From assembly GCA_937891895.1 (NCBI GenBank), contig CALATN010000135.1, forward strand, positions 1 through 22,495: 22,495 nucleotides of DNA, written 5' to 3'. Positions 13,791 through 22,363 of the stretch are shown one piece after another (the first letter of the stretch is position 1; the number at the start of each line of letters is the position of its first letter). The stretch comes from an uncultured Clostridia bacterium. Its GTDB lineage: Bacteria > Bacillota > Clostridia > Oscillospirales > Ruminococcaceae. The notes under the pieces are model-generated. The model made no database searches. It had not been told where the DNA came from and saw nothing but the letters and a program-made list of their open reading frames with translations. The translations under genes were made by a program, and so were the position numbers.

Positions 13791-15681
13791 AAAAAGACCA
13801 ACCGTGAAAAAGGGTATGGCAAAACGTGTTATCAAAACGCTTTTTGAGTTTTATCCCGTGCTTATGCCGCTTACTCTCATTTGCATAATCTTCAACGCAA
13901 TTGTCAGCTCAATGCCTGCAATCTTTATGCAGAGAGTAATCTCCGCCGTTGAAACCAGCTGGCAGAGCGGCAACTGGGAAGGCGTAAAGGAGCAGATTCT
14001 TGGTACGGTTATTATCCTTGTTGTGTTCTATGTGCTGTCATTGCTGTCAGGATTTGCCTTCAATCAGACAATGGCAATCATTACACAGGGTACGCTGAAA
14101 AAGCTTCGTGAAAAGATGTTCAACAGAATGCAGGACTTGCCTGTTCAGTTCTTTGATACAACAAACCACGGCGACATAATGAGCCATTACACCAACGATA
14201 TCGATACACTTCGCCAGATGGTGTCCCAGAGCTTCCCACAGCTTCTCGTGTCAATTCTTACCGTAACAACACTCTTCTCCATTATGCTCTACTTCTGCGT
14301 ATGGATGGCAATTGTTGTACTTGTTGGCGTAATCCTTATGCTTATCGTTACCTCAAAGGTAGGCGGCGGTTCGGCAAAATACTTCGTAAAGCAGCAAATT
14401 GAAATCGGTAAGGAAGAAGGCTACATCGAGGAAATCATGAACGGCCAGAAGGTAGTCAAGGTTTTCTGCCACGAGGAAGAATGTATGGCTGACTTCGATA
14501 AAATCAACGAGGCACTTTTCCTTGCTTCAGAAAAGGCGAACAAGTACGCAAATATCCTCGGACCTGTCCTCAATAATATGGGTAACGTGCTTTACGTTAT
14601 CGTAGCGATTGCAGGCGGTTTTCTCTACCTCAACAACGTAACAAACCTCAGTCTTTCAGGTATGGCAATCAGTATCAGCGTTGTTGTACCGTTCCTCAAT
14701 ATGACAAAACAGTTTGCAGGCAACATCGGTCAGGTTTCTCACCAGATTAACTCTGTAGTAATGGGTATCGCAGGTGCGGAAAGAATTTTCAACCTTATCG
14801 ACAGAGAGCCTGAAGTTGACGACGGCTATGTAACACTTGTCAATGCAAAGGAAGAAAACGGTCAGCTTGTTGAATGTGAAGAACGTACAGGTGTATGGGC
14901 GTGGAAGCATCCGCATCAGGCAGACGGCACTGTAACCTATACAAAGCTTCAGGGCGATATCGTTATGGACGATGTTGACTTCGGTTACGTTGACGATAAA
15001 ATCGTGCTCCACAACGTTTCACTCTTTGCCGAGCCCGGGCAGAAAATTGCCTTTGTCGGTGCAACAGGTGCAGGTAAAACAACAATCACAAACCTTATCA
15101 ACCGTTTCTACGATATCGACGACGGTAAAATCCGTTATGACGGCATCAACATCAACAAAATCAGGAAAGCCGACCTGCGTCACTCCCTCGGTGTAATCCT
15201 CCAGGATACCAACCTTTTTACAGGTACGGTTATGGACAACATCCGTTACGGACGTCTTGATGCAACAGATGATGAGTGTATGGAAGCCGCAAAGCTTGCA
15301 GGTGCACATGATTTCATAACACGTCTTCCGAACGGCTACAACACCGTGCTTACCGAAAACGGAAGCAACCTCTCACAGGGTCAGCGCCAGCTTCTCGCTA
15401 TCAGCCGTGCCGCAGTTGCAGACCCGCCCGTAATGATTATGGACGAGGCAACATCTTCAATCGACACCCATACCGAAGCTGTTGTTCAGCGTGGTATGGA
15501 CGCACTTATGAAGGGAAGAACAGTTTTCGTTATCGCACACAGACTTTCTACCGTAAAGAACTCTGACGTGATCATGGTTCTTGAACAAGGACGCATAATC
15601 GAGCGCGGAAGCCACGAAAAGCTTATTGCCGAAAAGGGCAAGTATTATCAGCTGTACACAGGAGCATTCGAACTCGAATAA
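13780..15681 (+). CDS. ABC exporter, half-transporter with catalytic ATPase site
   Basis: A 633-residue half-exporter: six helices (about 25-325), a long linker, and an ATPase domain. Walker A is GATGAGKT (427-434), the signature LSQGQ (531-535) departs from LSGGQ, Walker B has the catalytic Glu556 (MDEATSS) and the switch His587 is intact (AHR). It therefore carries the working ATPase residues and pairs with the preceding degenerate subunit. Residues about 354-390, between the membrane part and the ATPase, hold an extra segment with WAWKHPH that its minus-strand paralogue lacks. AGGAGGTGA sets the ATG at 13780 inside the end of the previous gene, so they are translationally coupled. Cargo unknown. 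Confidence 0.92.
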   Translation: MENKKRPTVKKGMAKRVIKTLFEFYPVLMPLTLICIIFNAIVSSMPAIFMQRVISAVETSWQSGNWEGVKEQILGTVIILVVFYVLSLLSGFAFNQTMAIITQGTLKKLREKMFNRMQDLPVQFFDTTNHGDIMSHYTNDIDTLRQMVSQSFPQLLVSILTVTTLFSIMLYFCVWMAIVVLVGVILMLIVTSKVGGGSAKYFVKQQIEIGKEEGYIEEIMNGQKVVKVFCHEEECMADFDKINEALFLASEKANKYANILGPVLNNMGNVLYVIVAIAGGFLYLNNVTNLSLSGMAISISVVVPFLNMTKQFAGNIGQVSHQINSVVMGIAGAERIFNLIDREPEVDDGYVTLVNAKEENGQLVECEERTGVWAWKHPHQADGTVTYTKLQGDIVMDDVDFGYVDDKIVLHNVSLFAEPGQKIAFVGATGAGKTTITNLINRFYDIDDGKIRYDGININKIRKADLRHSLGVILQDTNLFTGTVMDNIRYGRLDATDDECMEAAKLAGAHDFITRLPNGYNTVLTENGSNLSQGQRQLLAISRAAVADPPVMIMDEATSSIDTHTEAVVQRGMDALMKGRTVFVIAHRLSTVKNSDVIMVLEQGRIIERGSHEKLIAEKGKYYQLYTGAFELE

Positions 15682-15720
15682 AAAAATTAACCGCTGTACG
15701 ATTTGTACAGCGGTTTTTGT
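15681..15720. terminator. Bidirectional terminator
   Basis: AACCGCTGTAC (15689-15699) pairs perfectly with GTACAGCGGTT (15705-15715). T-runs follow in both directions (TTTTTG on the + strand, AATTTTTTT on the - strand), so it can end both the ABC transcript and the convergent GH5 gene. Confidence 0.92.
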
Positions 15721-15730
15721 TTGTATTAAC

Positions 15731-16882
15731 TTATTCAAGACCCTTCATAAAGCCTTCGATAATAGCAGGGAACTTCCAGGTGCAGTCTGCACGGTTAAGC
15801 AAGCCGAAGTTTTCGCCTGTGCCGCTGAAAGCGCCGTTGTCCCAGATAAAGCAGGGAATACCGATTTCCTTTGCCTTGCTGATGTAATAGGTTGCCCACA
15901 CAGCACGGATATCCTCATTGGCCTTGCTTCTCGCACCTGTTTCGCCGATGATAACAGGAATACCCTTTGAAATGAAATTGTTGTTGAGTGTTTCCATAAG
16001 GAACAGGATTTCACTTGCATTACCCTCATCAGGAGTAAATTCACGCTGTTCAATATTTCCGCCAAGTGCAAAATTGTAGGGAAGATAAGCGTGGATGGAA
16101 ACGATAAGCTTGTCATCACCCTCAGGGAGAACGAAATCACCGATTGCGGAAACACCAGAGTTTGCCGCATATGTAGGAAGCATAAGATGGCGTTTTGCAT
16201 TGTTTCCGCCAAGACCACGGATCGTTTCAACAAAAGCCGCATTCATCTGATTTACAACATCGTGACCTTCCTTGTCACCGCCGTTCCATTCCTGCGGAGT
16301 GTTTCTCTTTCGCGGTTCGTTCATACCCTCAAAAATCAGACGTTCATCATAATCGGCAAAGCGTGTGCCAATCTGTGTCCAGAGTGTCTGGAGCTTTGCA
16401 ATTGAAGCATCAGCTGTGTCATAGTAAGGGTCGTGCCAGTCCTCGTGATGAATGTTGAGAATTACGAACATATCCTGAGTGTAAGCGTAGTCAACAACCT
16501 CCTGAACACGATTCATCCATTCCTCGTCAACGTTGTTTTCAGCGTCCATGTGAGTGCCCCAGGTTACAGGAACTCTTATCGCGTTGAAGCCCGCATCCTT
16601 GACAGCAGTAATCATTTCATTTGTGGTTTTCAGATTGCCCCATGCCATTTCAGCAGTAATTCCGCTTGCTGTCGAATCAAGAGTGTTGCCAAGACTCCAG
16701 CCGATTTTGATTTCCTTCACAAGCTCAACGGATGGAATGTCACGGATTTCATCGTGAACAACAGCAGCCTCAGTTACCGTTGTTTCAGTAGGTGTATCTT
16801 CAGCGTTATCCTTGTTACAGCCTGCAAGTGAAGCAAGCATAACAGCTGCAATCAGCGCTGCACCAAGCTTTTTTATATTCAT
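15731..16882 (-). CDS. GH5 endoglucanase lipoprotein (GH5_4-like)
   Basis: A 383-residue glycoside hydrolase family 5 enzyme that cleaves beta-1,4-glucans such as cellulose, xyloglucan or mixed-linkage glucan with retention. The N-terminus is a lipoprotein signal (lipobox LAGC, Cys22) and a Thr/Glu linker; the catalytic barrel starts at about 50. GWSLGNTLD (61-69), NIHHEDW (143-149), the acid/base Glu189 in MNEP and the nucleophile Glu314 in IGETG are the family hallmarks and resemble subfamily 4. It has no dockerin or binding module, so it should stay tethered to the cell. ATG at 16882 is chosen since GGAGG lies about 10 bp upstream; the frame to 16903 starts upstream of that site. It stands alone between two ABC exporter pairs. 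Confidence 0.93.
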   Translation of the reverse strand: MNIKKLGAALIAAVMLASLAGCNKDNAEDTPTETTVTEAAVVHDEIRDIPSVELVKEIKIGWSLGNTLDSTASGITAEMAWGNLKTTNEMITAVKDAGFNAIRVPVTWGTHMDAENNVDEEWMNRVQEVVDYAYTQDMFVILNIHHEDWHDPYYDTADASIAKLQTLWTQIGTRFADYDERLIFEGMNEPRKRNTPQEWNGGDKEGHDVVNQMNAAFVETIRGLGGNNAKRHLMLPTYAANSGVSAIGDFVLPEGDDKLIVSIHAYLPYNFALGGNIEQREFTPDEGNASEILFLMETLNNNFISKGIPVIIGETGARSKANEDIRAVWATYYISKAKEIGIPCFIWDNGAFSGTGENFGLLNRADCTWKFPAIIEGFMKGLE

Positions 16883-16960
16883 AGCAAATAAACCTCCGAA
16901 CAATAATATACAACAAGTTTAACATTTTTCATTTCCATAATCAACAACAAAAAGTTAACA

Positions 16961-17002
16961 AAAAAAGCGTTCTGTTTACAATTTGAACAGAACGCTTTTT
17001 GT
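16961..17002 (-). terminator. Terminator of the minus-strand ABC operon
   Basis: GCGTTCTGTT (16967-16976) pairs with AACAGAACGC (16986-16995), with A/T runs on both sides extending the stem. On the - strand it is followed by a long T-run, so it ends the transcript of the two ABC genes before the GH5 gene. Confidence 0.9.
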
Positions 17003-17033
17003 TTCCAACGCTTCGGGAATAGTTTGTGCAAAA

Positions 17034-18923
17034 TTATGAAAGCTCGGCAATTTCGTGGTAAAGGTCAGCATATCTGCCGCCCATTTCAAGAAGTTCATCG
17101 TGTGTGCCACGCTCAACAATCCGTCCCTTTTCAAGCACCATAATCGCATTCGACTTACGTACTGTGGAAAGTCTGTGCGCAATAACGAAGGTCGTGCGGT
17201 TTTCCATAAGCGCGTCCATACCTTCCTCAATGTGCCGCTCAGTACGTGTGTCAACGGAGCTTGTTGCCTCATCGAGAATAAGAATAGGTGCACGGCTTAT
17301 CGCAGCACGGGCAATGTTCAGCAGCTGACGCTGACCCTGTGAAAGATTTGCACCGTCATTTTCAAGCAGCGTGTCATAACCGTTTTCAAGCTGCATAATG
17401 AAGGTGTGCGCCGAAGCAACCTTAGCCGCCTCAATAACCTCCTCGTCAGTAGCCTCAAGCCTGCCGTAGCGGATATTTTCCATAACCGTACCCGTGAAAA
17501 GGTGAGTGTCCTGCAAAACCATAGCAATATTCGAGCGGAGAAAATCCCTGTCAATCTTCTCAATCGGCACGCCGTCAATTGTAATCGTGCCCTCCTCAAT
17601 TTCATAAAATCTCGAAAGCAGATTTGTAACCGTAGTCTTTCCCGCACCTGTCGAGCCAACAAAGGCAATCTTCTGTCCGGGCTTTGCATAAAGCGTGATA
17701 TCGTGAAGTACTGTTACCCCGGGAACATAACCGAAGTTTACCCCATCAAGAACAATGTGTCCCTCAATTTTGTCCATAGGAACAATTTCTGCATCCTGCT
17801 TTTCAGGCTCGGTGTCCATAACCTGAAATACACGTTCAGCACCAGCAAGTGCCGAGAAAACCGTGTTCATCTGCATGGAGATTTCGTTTATAGGACGGTT
17901 GAACTGACGTGTGAAGTTGAGAGAAATCGTCAGACCGCCGATGTCAAATCCGCGTACCACAACAAGAATTGCACCCACACAAGCCGTAATACCGTAAACA
18001 ACGTTGCAAAGTTGATGTGTAACAGGCCCCATAATGCCCGCACGGAACTGTGCCTTGATCTGCGACTCGCAAAGTCTGCTGTTGAGAAATGCAAATTCTT
18101 CCTCGGCAATTTCCTCGTGGTTGAAGATTTTTACAACCTTCTGACCCGAAATTGTTTCCTCTGCAAAGCCGTTGAGCATACCGAGATTTTTCTGCTGTTC
18201 CGAGTAAGCACCACGGCTCTTGCTGATAATCAGCTTGCTCACCCACACAAGCAGGGGAGTCATAATAATCGTGATGCCGCCGAGAATTACGTTTGTGTAA
18301 AGCATAAGAATAACTGTGCCTACAATCGTAATCGCACCCGAAATAATCTGAATAAGCGTCGTGTTCAGCATTTCGCCCACCGTGTCAACGTCATTTGTGA
18401 AACGGCTCATAATGTCGCCCGCAGGGTTGCGGTCAAAGTAGCTTATTGGCAAATCCTGAAGCTTGTCATAAAGCTCGCTTCTCATGTGTGAAAGCGTGCG
18501 CTGTGAAACCGTCAGCATAATTCTCTGCTGTAGCCATTGTGTCAGCACGGAAATTCCGTACACAACCGCAAGAATAACAAGCCCTCCCGCAAGTCCTTTC
18601 ACACGGTCAGTAATGTCAGGATTAGCCTCATCAAAGTAGATAAACTTATTCATAATCGGACGAAGCATATAGCTCGCCGCAAGGGTAGTAACCGTCTGAA
18701 TAACCGCGCAAATCATCGCAATTACAAGCAAAGCACGTTCCTTCGCAAGATAACGGAACAAGCGAAGTATGGAAGCCTTCATATCCTTTGGCTTGCCCTT
18801 TGCACTGAAAGCTGCATCACGGTTGCCACGGCCCATAACGTCCATATTCTTCTTGACCGTGCCATCCTTTTTCACACCGCTGTACTTCTTCAGCAAGCGT
18901 TCCTGTCTGGCTGTATTTTCCAT
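17034..18923 (-). CDS. ABC exporter, half-transporter with catalytic ATPase site
   Basis: A 629-residue half-exporter with a charged 50-residue N-terminal extension (Lys/Arg/Gly-rich), six helices (about 60-345) and an ATPase domain. Walker A is GSTGAGKT (423-430), the signature LSQGQ (527-531), Walker B LDEATSS with catalytic Glu552, and switch His583 (AHR). It is the catalytic partner of the gene upstream and a paralogue of the + strand subunit at 13780, without that protein's extra linker segment. AAGGGGGTGA precedes the ATG, and only 12 bp separate it from its partner gene. Cargo unknown; peptide or drug export is the usual role. Confidence 0.92.
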   Translation of the reverse strand: MENTARQERLLKKYSGVKKDGTVKKNMDVMGRGNRDAAFSAKGKPKDMKASILRLFRYLAKERALLVIAMICAVIQTVTTLAASYMLRPIMNKFIYFDEANPDITDRVKGLAGGLVILAVVYGISVLTQWLQQRIMLTVSQRTLSHMRSELYDKLQDLPISYFDRNPAGDIMSRFTNDVDTVGEMLNTTLIQIISGAITIVGTVILMLYTNVILGGITIIMTPLLVWVSKLIISKSRGAYSEQQKNLGMLNGFAEETISGQKVVKIFNHEEIAEEEFAFLNSRLCESQIKAQFRAGIMGPVTHQLCNVVYGITACVGAILVVVRGFDIGGLTISLNFTRQFNRPINEISMQMNTVFSALAGAERVFQVMDTEPEKQDAEIVPMDKIEGHIVLDGVNFGYVPGVTVLHDITLYAKPGQKIAFVGSTGAGKTTVTNLLSRFYEIEEGTITIDGVPIEKIDRDFLRSNIAMVLQDTHLFTGTVMENIRYGRLEATDEEVIEAAKVASAHTFIMQLENGYDTLLENDGANLSQGQRQLLNIARAAISRAPILILDEATSSVDTRTERHIEEGMDALMENRTTFVIAHRLSTVRKSNAIMVLEKGRIVERGTHDELLEMGGRYADLYHEIAELS

Positions 18924-18935
18924 AACTTCACCCCC

Positions 18936-20654
18936 TTAATCCTTCTGCGAACGATAAATTTCCTGATAAGCCACGCAGCTTTCCATCAGCTCATCGTGAC
19001 TTCCGCATCCAACAATCTTACCGTCATCAAGTACAACAATCTTGTCAGCATCAATAACCGAGTTGATACGCTGTGCAATAATAAGCTTTGTAACCTCAGG
19101 CAAACGTTCACGCAAAGCCCTGCGGATTGACGCGTCAGTAGCCGTGTCAACCGCACTCGTAGAGTCGTCAAGAATAATAATCTTCGGCTTTTTCAGCAGC
19201 GCACGGGCAATACACATTCTCTGTTTCTGACCGCCCGACAGGTTTGCACCACCCTGGTCGAGCTCCGTTTCGTAACCGTCTGTAAAACCGCTGATAAAGG
19301 AGTCAGCCTGCGCAATTTTTGCCGCCTCAATGATTTCCTCGTCAGTAGCATTTTCGTTGCCCCAACGGAGATTTTCCGCCGCCGTGCCCGAGAAAAGCGT
19401 GTTCTTCTGCAATACCATCGCTACGCTTTCACGCAGGTTGAACAACGGCAATTCACGCACATCAGTACCATCAACAAAAACCGTACCCTCATCCGTGTCA
19501 TAAAGCCTCGGAATAAGGGAAACAAGCGTGGTCTTACCACTTCCCGTCGAGCCGATAATACCAACCAGCTCACCCGAATTTATCTCAAGATTGATGCTGT
19601 CCAGCACTTTCTCGCTGTTGTTCTTGAAGTAACGGAAGCTTACGTTTCTGAACTCAATTCTGCCGCTGTTAATAGTGCGGTTTCTGTCCTTGATGTCATC
19701 ATCGTGAAGCGTTATTTCAGCATCAAGCACCTCGGAAATTCTCCTGTCCGAAGCCGCCGCACGAGTGCCCTGCAGCACAATGTTAGCCATAAAGTTCAGC
19801 GCCGTGAGAATCTGAGAAAGATATGTAATGAACGCAGTAAGCGTGCCAAGCTCCATATCGCCCAACATAACCTGTTTGCCCGAAACCCATACAACCGCAA
19901 GAGTTGTAACGTTTACCGCAAGTGCTGAAATCGGCTGCATAAGAAGCATCATCTTCAGCGCAGACGTGCTCTTTTCAACCAGTTCATCATTGACAAATCC
20001 GAATTTTTCTTTTTCGAAGTCCTCACGTACGAAGGACTTGATAACACGCTGATTTGTAACCGTTTCACGTACATTTATGTTCAGCTTGTCAATCTGCACC
20101 TGCATTTTCGTGTAACGGGGAGAAGCCGTCACAATAATCGCAGCGATCAGAATTGCAAGAACAGGAATAACAATCAGAATAATCCACGCAAGGTCAGGGT
20201 TGAGCATAAACGACATAACCATCGCACCGATAAGCATAATCGGTGAGCGGAATGTTCCGCGCAGAAGCGTCTGAGTGAAGTTCTGCACCTGTGTAATATC
20301 GTTTGTAATTCTCGTAATCAGCGAGCCCGTCGTGAAGGTGTCAATGTTGGAAAAAGAGAATTTCTGAATCTTTTTGAACACGTCCTCACGCACACCCGCC
20401 GCAAGACGTACCGAACCTCGTACCGCAAAATTTGCACCCAGCACACCCGTAATCATCATCAGCACCGCAATAATAAGCATCACGATACCCTTGCGGATAA
20501 TGTAGTCCACATCGCCCTTTGCCGCACCGTTGTTGATAACATCAGCGCTTACATAAGGCAGAATAAATTCCCCCGCCGCTTCAAGCGTCATAAACAGTGG
20601 TCCCAGCAAAAAGCTGTACCAGTATTTTTTTATGTACGGCAGATATTTTTTCAT
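18936..20654 (-). CDS. ABC exporter, half-transporter with degenerate ATPase site
   Basis: A 572-residue half-exporter: six helices (about 13-300) then the ATPase domain. Walker A is GSTGSGKT (368-375), the signature LSGGQ (472-476), Walker B LDDST with Asp497 instead of Glu, and Gln528 (AQR) instead of the switch His. It is the degenerate partner of the following gene. The GGAGG at 20663-20667 is 8 bp from the ATG at 20654 but only 2 bp from the ATG at 20660, so the shorter start is chosen. Its coupling helices and substrate cannot be assigned from sequence. Confidence 0.92.
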   Translation of the reverse strand: MKKYLPYIKKYWYSFLLGPLFMTLEAAGEFILPYVSADVINNGAAKGDVDYIIRKGIVMLIIAVLMMITGVLGANFAVRGSVRLAAGVREDVFKKIQKFSFSNIDTFTTGSLITRITNDITQVQNFTQTLLRGTFRSPIMLIGAMVMSFMLNPDLAWIILIVIPVLAILIAAIIVTASPRYTKMQVQIDKLNINVRETVTNQRVIKSFVREDFEKEKFGFVNDELVEKSTSALKMMLLMQPISALAVNVTTLAVVWVSGKQVMLGDMELGTLTAFITYLSQILTALNFMANIVLQGTRAAASDRRISEVLDAEITLHDDDIKDRNRTINSGRIEFRNVSFRYFKNNSEKVLDSINLEINSGELVGIIGSTGSGKTTLVSLIPRLYDTDEGTVFVDGTDVRELPLFNLRESVAMVLQKNTLFSGTAAENLRWGNENATDEEIIEAAKIAQADSFISGFTDGYETELDQGGANLSGGQKQRMCIARALLKKPKIIILDDSTSAVDTATDASIRRALRERLPEVTKLIIAQRINSVIDADKIVVLDDGKIVGCGSHDELMESCVAYQEIYRSQKD

Positions 20655-20680
20655 CGCCATAGCCTCCGTTTCAAGAATTA

Positions 20681-20710
20681 AAGGGGTACCTATATATGCA
20701 GGTACCCCTT
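20681..20710 (-). promoter_or_regulatory. Palindromic operator candidate over the ABC operon promoter
   Basis: AAGGGGTACC (20681-20690) and GGTACCCCTT (20701-20710) are a perfect 10-bp inverted repeat. On the - strand a perfect TTGACA (20718-20713) lies just upstream and TATATA (20696-20691), 16 bp on, lies exactly between the two arms. A protein bound to the palindrome would cover the -10. The same hairpin, followed by TTTAATTCTT, could instead be a weak terminator of the upstream gene. Confidence 0.65.
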
Positions 20711-20718
20711 GATGTCAA
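20691..20718 (-). promoter_or_regulatory. Promoter of the minus-strand ABC exporter pair
   Basis: TTGACA (20718-20713), a 16-bp spacer and TATATA (20696-20691), read on the - strand. Transcription would begin near 20684, about 30 bp before the ATG at 20654. Confidence 0.65.
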
Positions 20719-20735
20719 AAGTTCTGATATTTGAA

Positions 20736-22352
20736 TTATAGCACATTGTCAGCAGCTTTGTCAAATACTTCCTTTAATTTTTCAGCAACACCAACCATTA
20801 CCTTTCCGTCAACCTTTGTAACCCGTCTGTCGTAAGTGAACAAGCCGTTTGTTTCGTCCTCAACATCACTGACCTGCGTAAGCACAGCCGCACACAACCC
20901 GTTTTCAACCGCGGGAACAATCTCATCAAGGTACAGCTTTTTCAGCCCCTCGGTAAGCTTTTCAGCCGAGTCAAAGGTCTTGTATCCGTAATTCTTGTCA
21001 AGATTGAAGCTGTGTCCATCAACTTTATAGGAATAACCGCCGAATTCAGAAAGCACAAGCGGTCTGTCAGTAGCTTTAAGCTTAACAGGTTTAAAGTAAA
21101 TATGCTCACTCTGTACATCGCTTTCCTTTTCCGTAAACCACCCTGAAGTCGCGTCCCATATTCTCGTCGGGTCATATTCCTTTAGCACATTGTACATTCC
21201 GTCAGCGTCAAATTGTCCCCAGCCTTCATTGAAAATCGTGTAGTAGCAAACGCAAGGATGATTGTACAGCGCGTCAACCGTACCCTTTGCACACTTTCCA
21301 AACATAGTCCTCTGCCGCTTTGAAGCCCTGTGCTTGATACCTTTCCGTAACCCGATTGTAGGCAAAGCCGTGTCAATAACAAAATTATAACCGCCGTTGT
21401 TGACCATATCCTGAAACACAATCATACCCAGCTTGTCACAGTAATAATAGAACAAATCAGGCTCAACCTTGATGTGCTTGCGAAGCATATTGAAGCCAAG
21501 CTTTTTCGTTTCAGCAATATCAAAAATATATCCCTCAGGAGTTGCAGGCGTGTAAATCCCGTCGCTGAAATATCCCTGGTCAAGCAAGCCGTGGAAGAAA
21601 TACGGTTTCCCGTTAAGACAGATATACTTCCTTTCACCACGACTTTCAACCGTTACCGTGCGCAACCCGAAATAGGACTCAACCCTGTCATTTTCCGAAG
21701 TAAGCGTAAACTCATACAAATATGGATTTTCAGGAGTCCACAACACTGCATCAGGAATTTTAACCATAACCTTGTTACCGCTGAATTGCTTAACTAAATC
21801 GCCGTTTGGTGTATGAACGGCAATCTCAAATTCTTTTGCAGGACTAACAACCTCAACAGTAACGCTGTCAAGTGTAGGCGTAATCCGCAGCGATTTTATA
21901 TAATTCTCAGGCACGCTTTCCAGCCATACCGTCTGCCAGATGCCGGACACCGGGGTATACCACATACCGCCGCGGTTTTCGCACTGCTTGCCGTAGGGGT
22001 ATACAAAGCCCTTTACGATTTCTCCTGTTGCTTCCTCAAGAGTAAGTCTGTCCTTATAAATTTCATAGCTCATAGTCTCTACGGGAAGTCTGTCAAGGTG
22101 AGGATGTGTATAGCCGTGAGATGCAATCTCGTGTCCCTTATAAACATCCTTGATTTCCGAAAGCTTAATATTGCGTGGATTTTCCTCTCCCTCTGCTGTA
22201 ATACACATATGAGATGAAATATTGAAGCTTCCCTTAAGATTGTACTTATTAAGAAGCTCTATAAAGCGACGGTCACTCTGTATAGCATCGTCGTAGCTGA
22301 AGGTTACTGCCTTAGTCTTTCCCTCGGGGAACAACATCATATAATGCTTCAT
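20736..22352 (-). CDS. Chimeric protein: polysaccharide deacetylase N-terminal half fused to a truncated GH2 glycosidase
   Basis: A 538-residue open frame with two unrelated parts. Residues 1-120 are the first half of a NodB/CE4 deacetylase: VTFSYDD (Asp21/22), SHGYTH (metal-ligand type His79 and His83) and FVYPYGK; the second half of that fold is missing. From about residue 121, GKQ...GGMWYTPVSGIWQTVWLE, it is a GH2 glycosidase entered at the end of its sugar-binding domain, then the Ig-like domain (about 150-235) and the barrel with acid/base Glu376 (FNEGWGQ) and likely nucleophile Glu436 (LSEFGG). Most of the GH2 N-terminal domain is absent. AGAGGAG sets the ATG, 11 bp after the tgt stop. 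It may be a real deletion fusion or an assembly join. Confidence 0.82.
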   Translation of the reverse strand: MKHYMMLFPEGKTKAVTFSYDDAIQSDRRFIELLNKYNLKGSFNISSHMCITAEGEENPRNIKLSEIKDVYKGHEIASHGYTHPHLDRLPVETMSYEIYKDRLTLEEATGEIVKGFVYPYGKQCENRGGMWYTPVSGIWQTVWLESVPENYIKSLRITPTLDSVTVEVVSPAKEFEIAVHTPNGDLVKQFSGNKVMVKIPDAVLWTPENPYLYEFTLTSENDRVESYFGLRTVTVESRGERKYICLNGKPYFFHGLLDQGYFSDGIYTPATPEGYIFDIAETKKLGFNMLRKHIKVEPDLFYYYCDKLGMIVFQDMVNNGGYNFVIDTALPTIGLRKGIKHRASKRQRTMFGKCAKGTVDALYNHPCVCYYTIFNEGWGQFDADGMYNVLKEYDPTRIWDATSGWFTEKESDVQSEHIYFKPVKLKATDRPLVLSEFGGYSYKVDGHSFNLDKNYGYKTFDSAEKLTEGLKKLYLDEIVPAVENGLCAAVLTQVSDVEDETNGLFTYDRRVTKVDGKVMVGVAEKLKEVFDKAADNVL

Positions 22353-22363
22353 ATTATCTCCTC

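Noticed and set aside
17919..17970. Small deletion near the last membrane helix of the ABC subunit at 17034
   Set aside because: Aligned by eye to the other half-transporters, the GGLTISLNFTRQF segment keeps nearly the same length, so no deletion is supported.
17406..18491. 361-codon + strand open frame antisense to the ABC subunit at 17034
   Set aside because: It is Asn/His/Arg-rich with no motif, opposite a full ABC subunit with all ATPase motifs.
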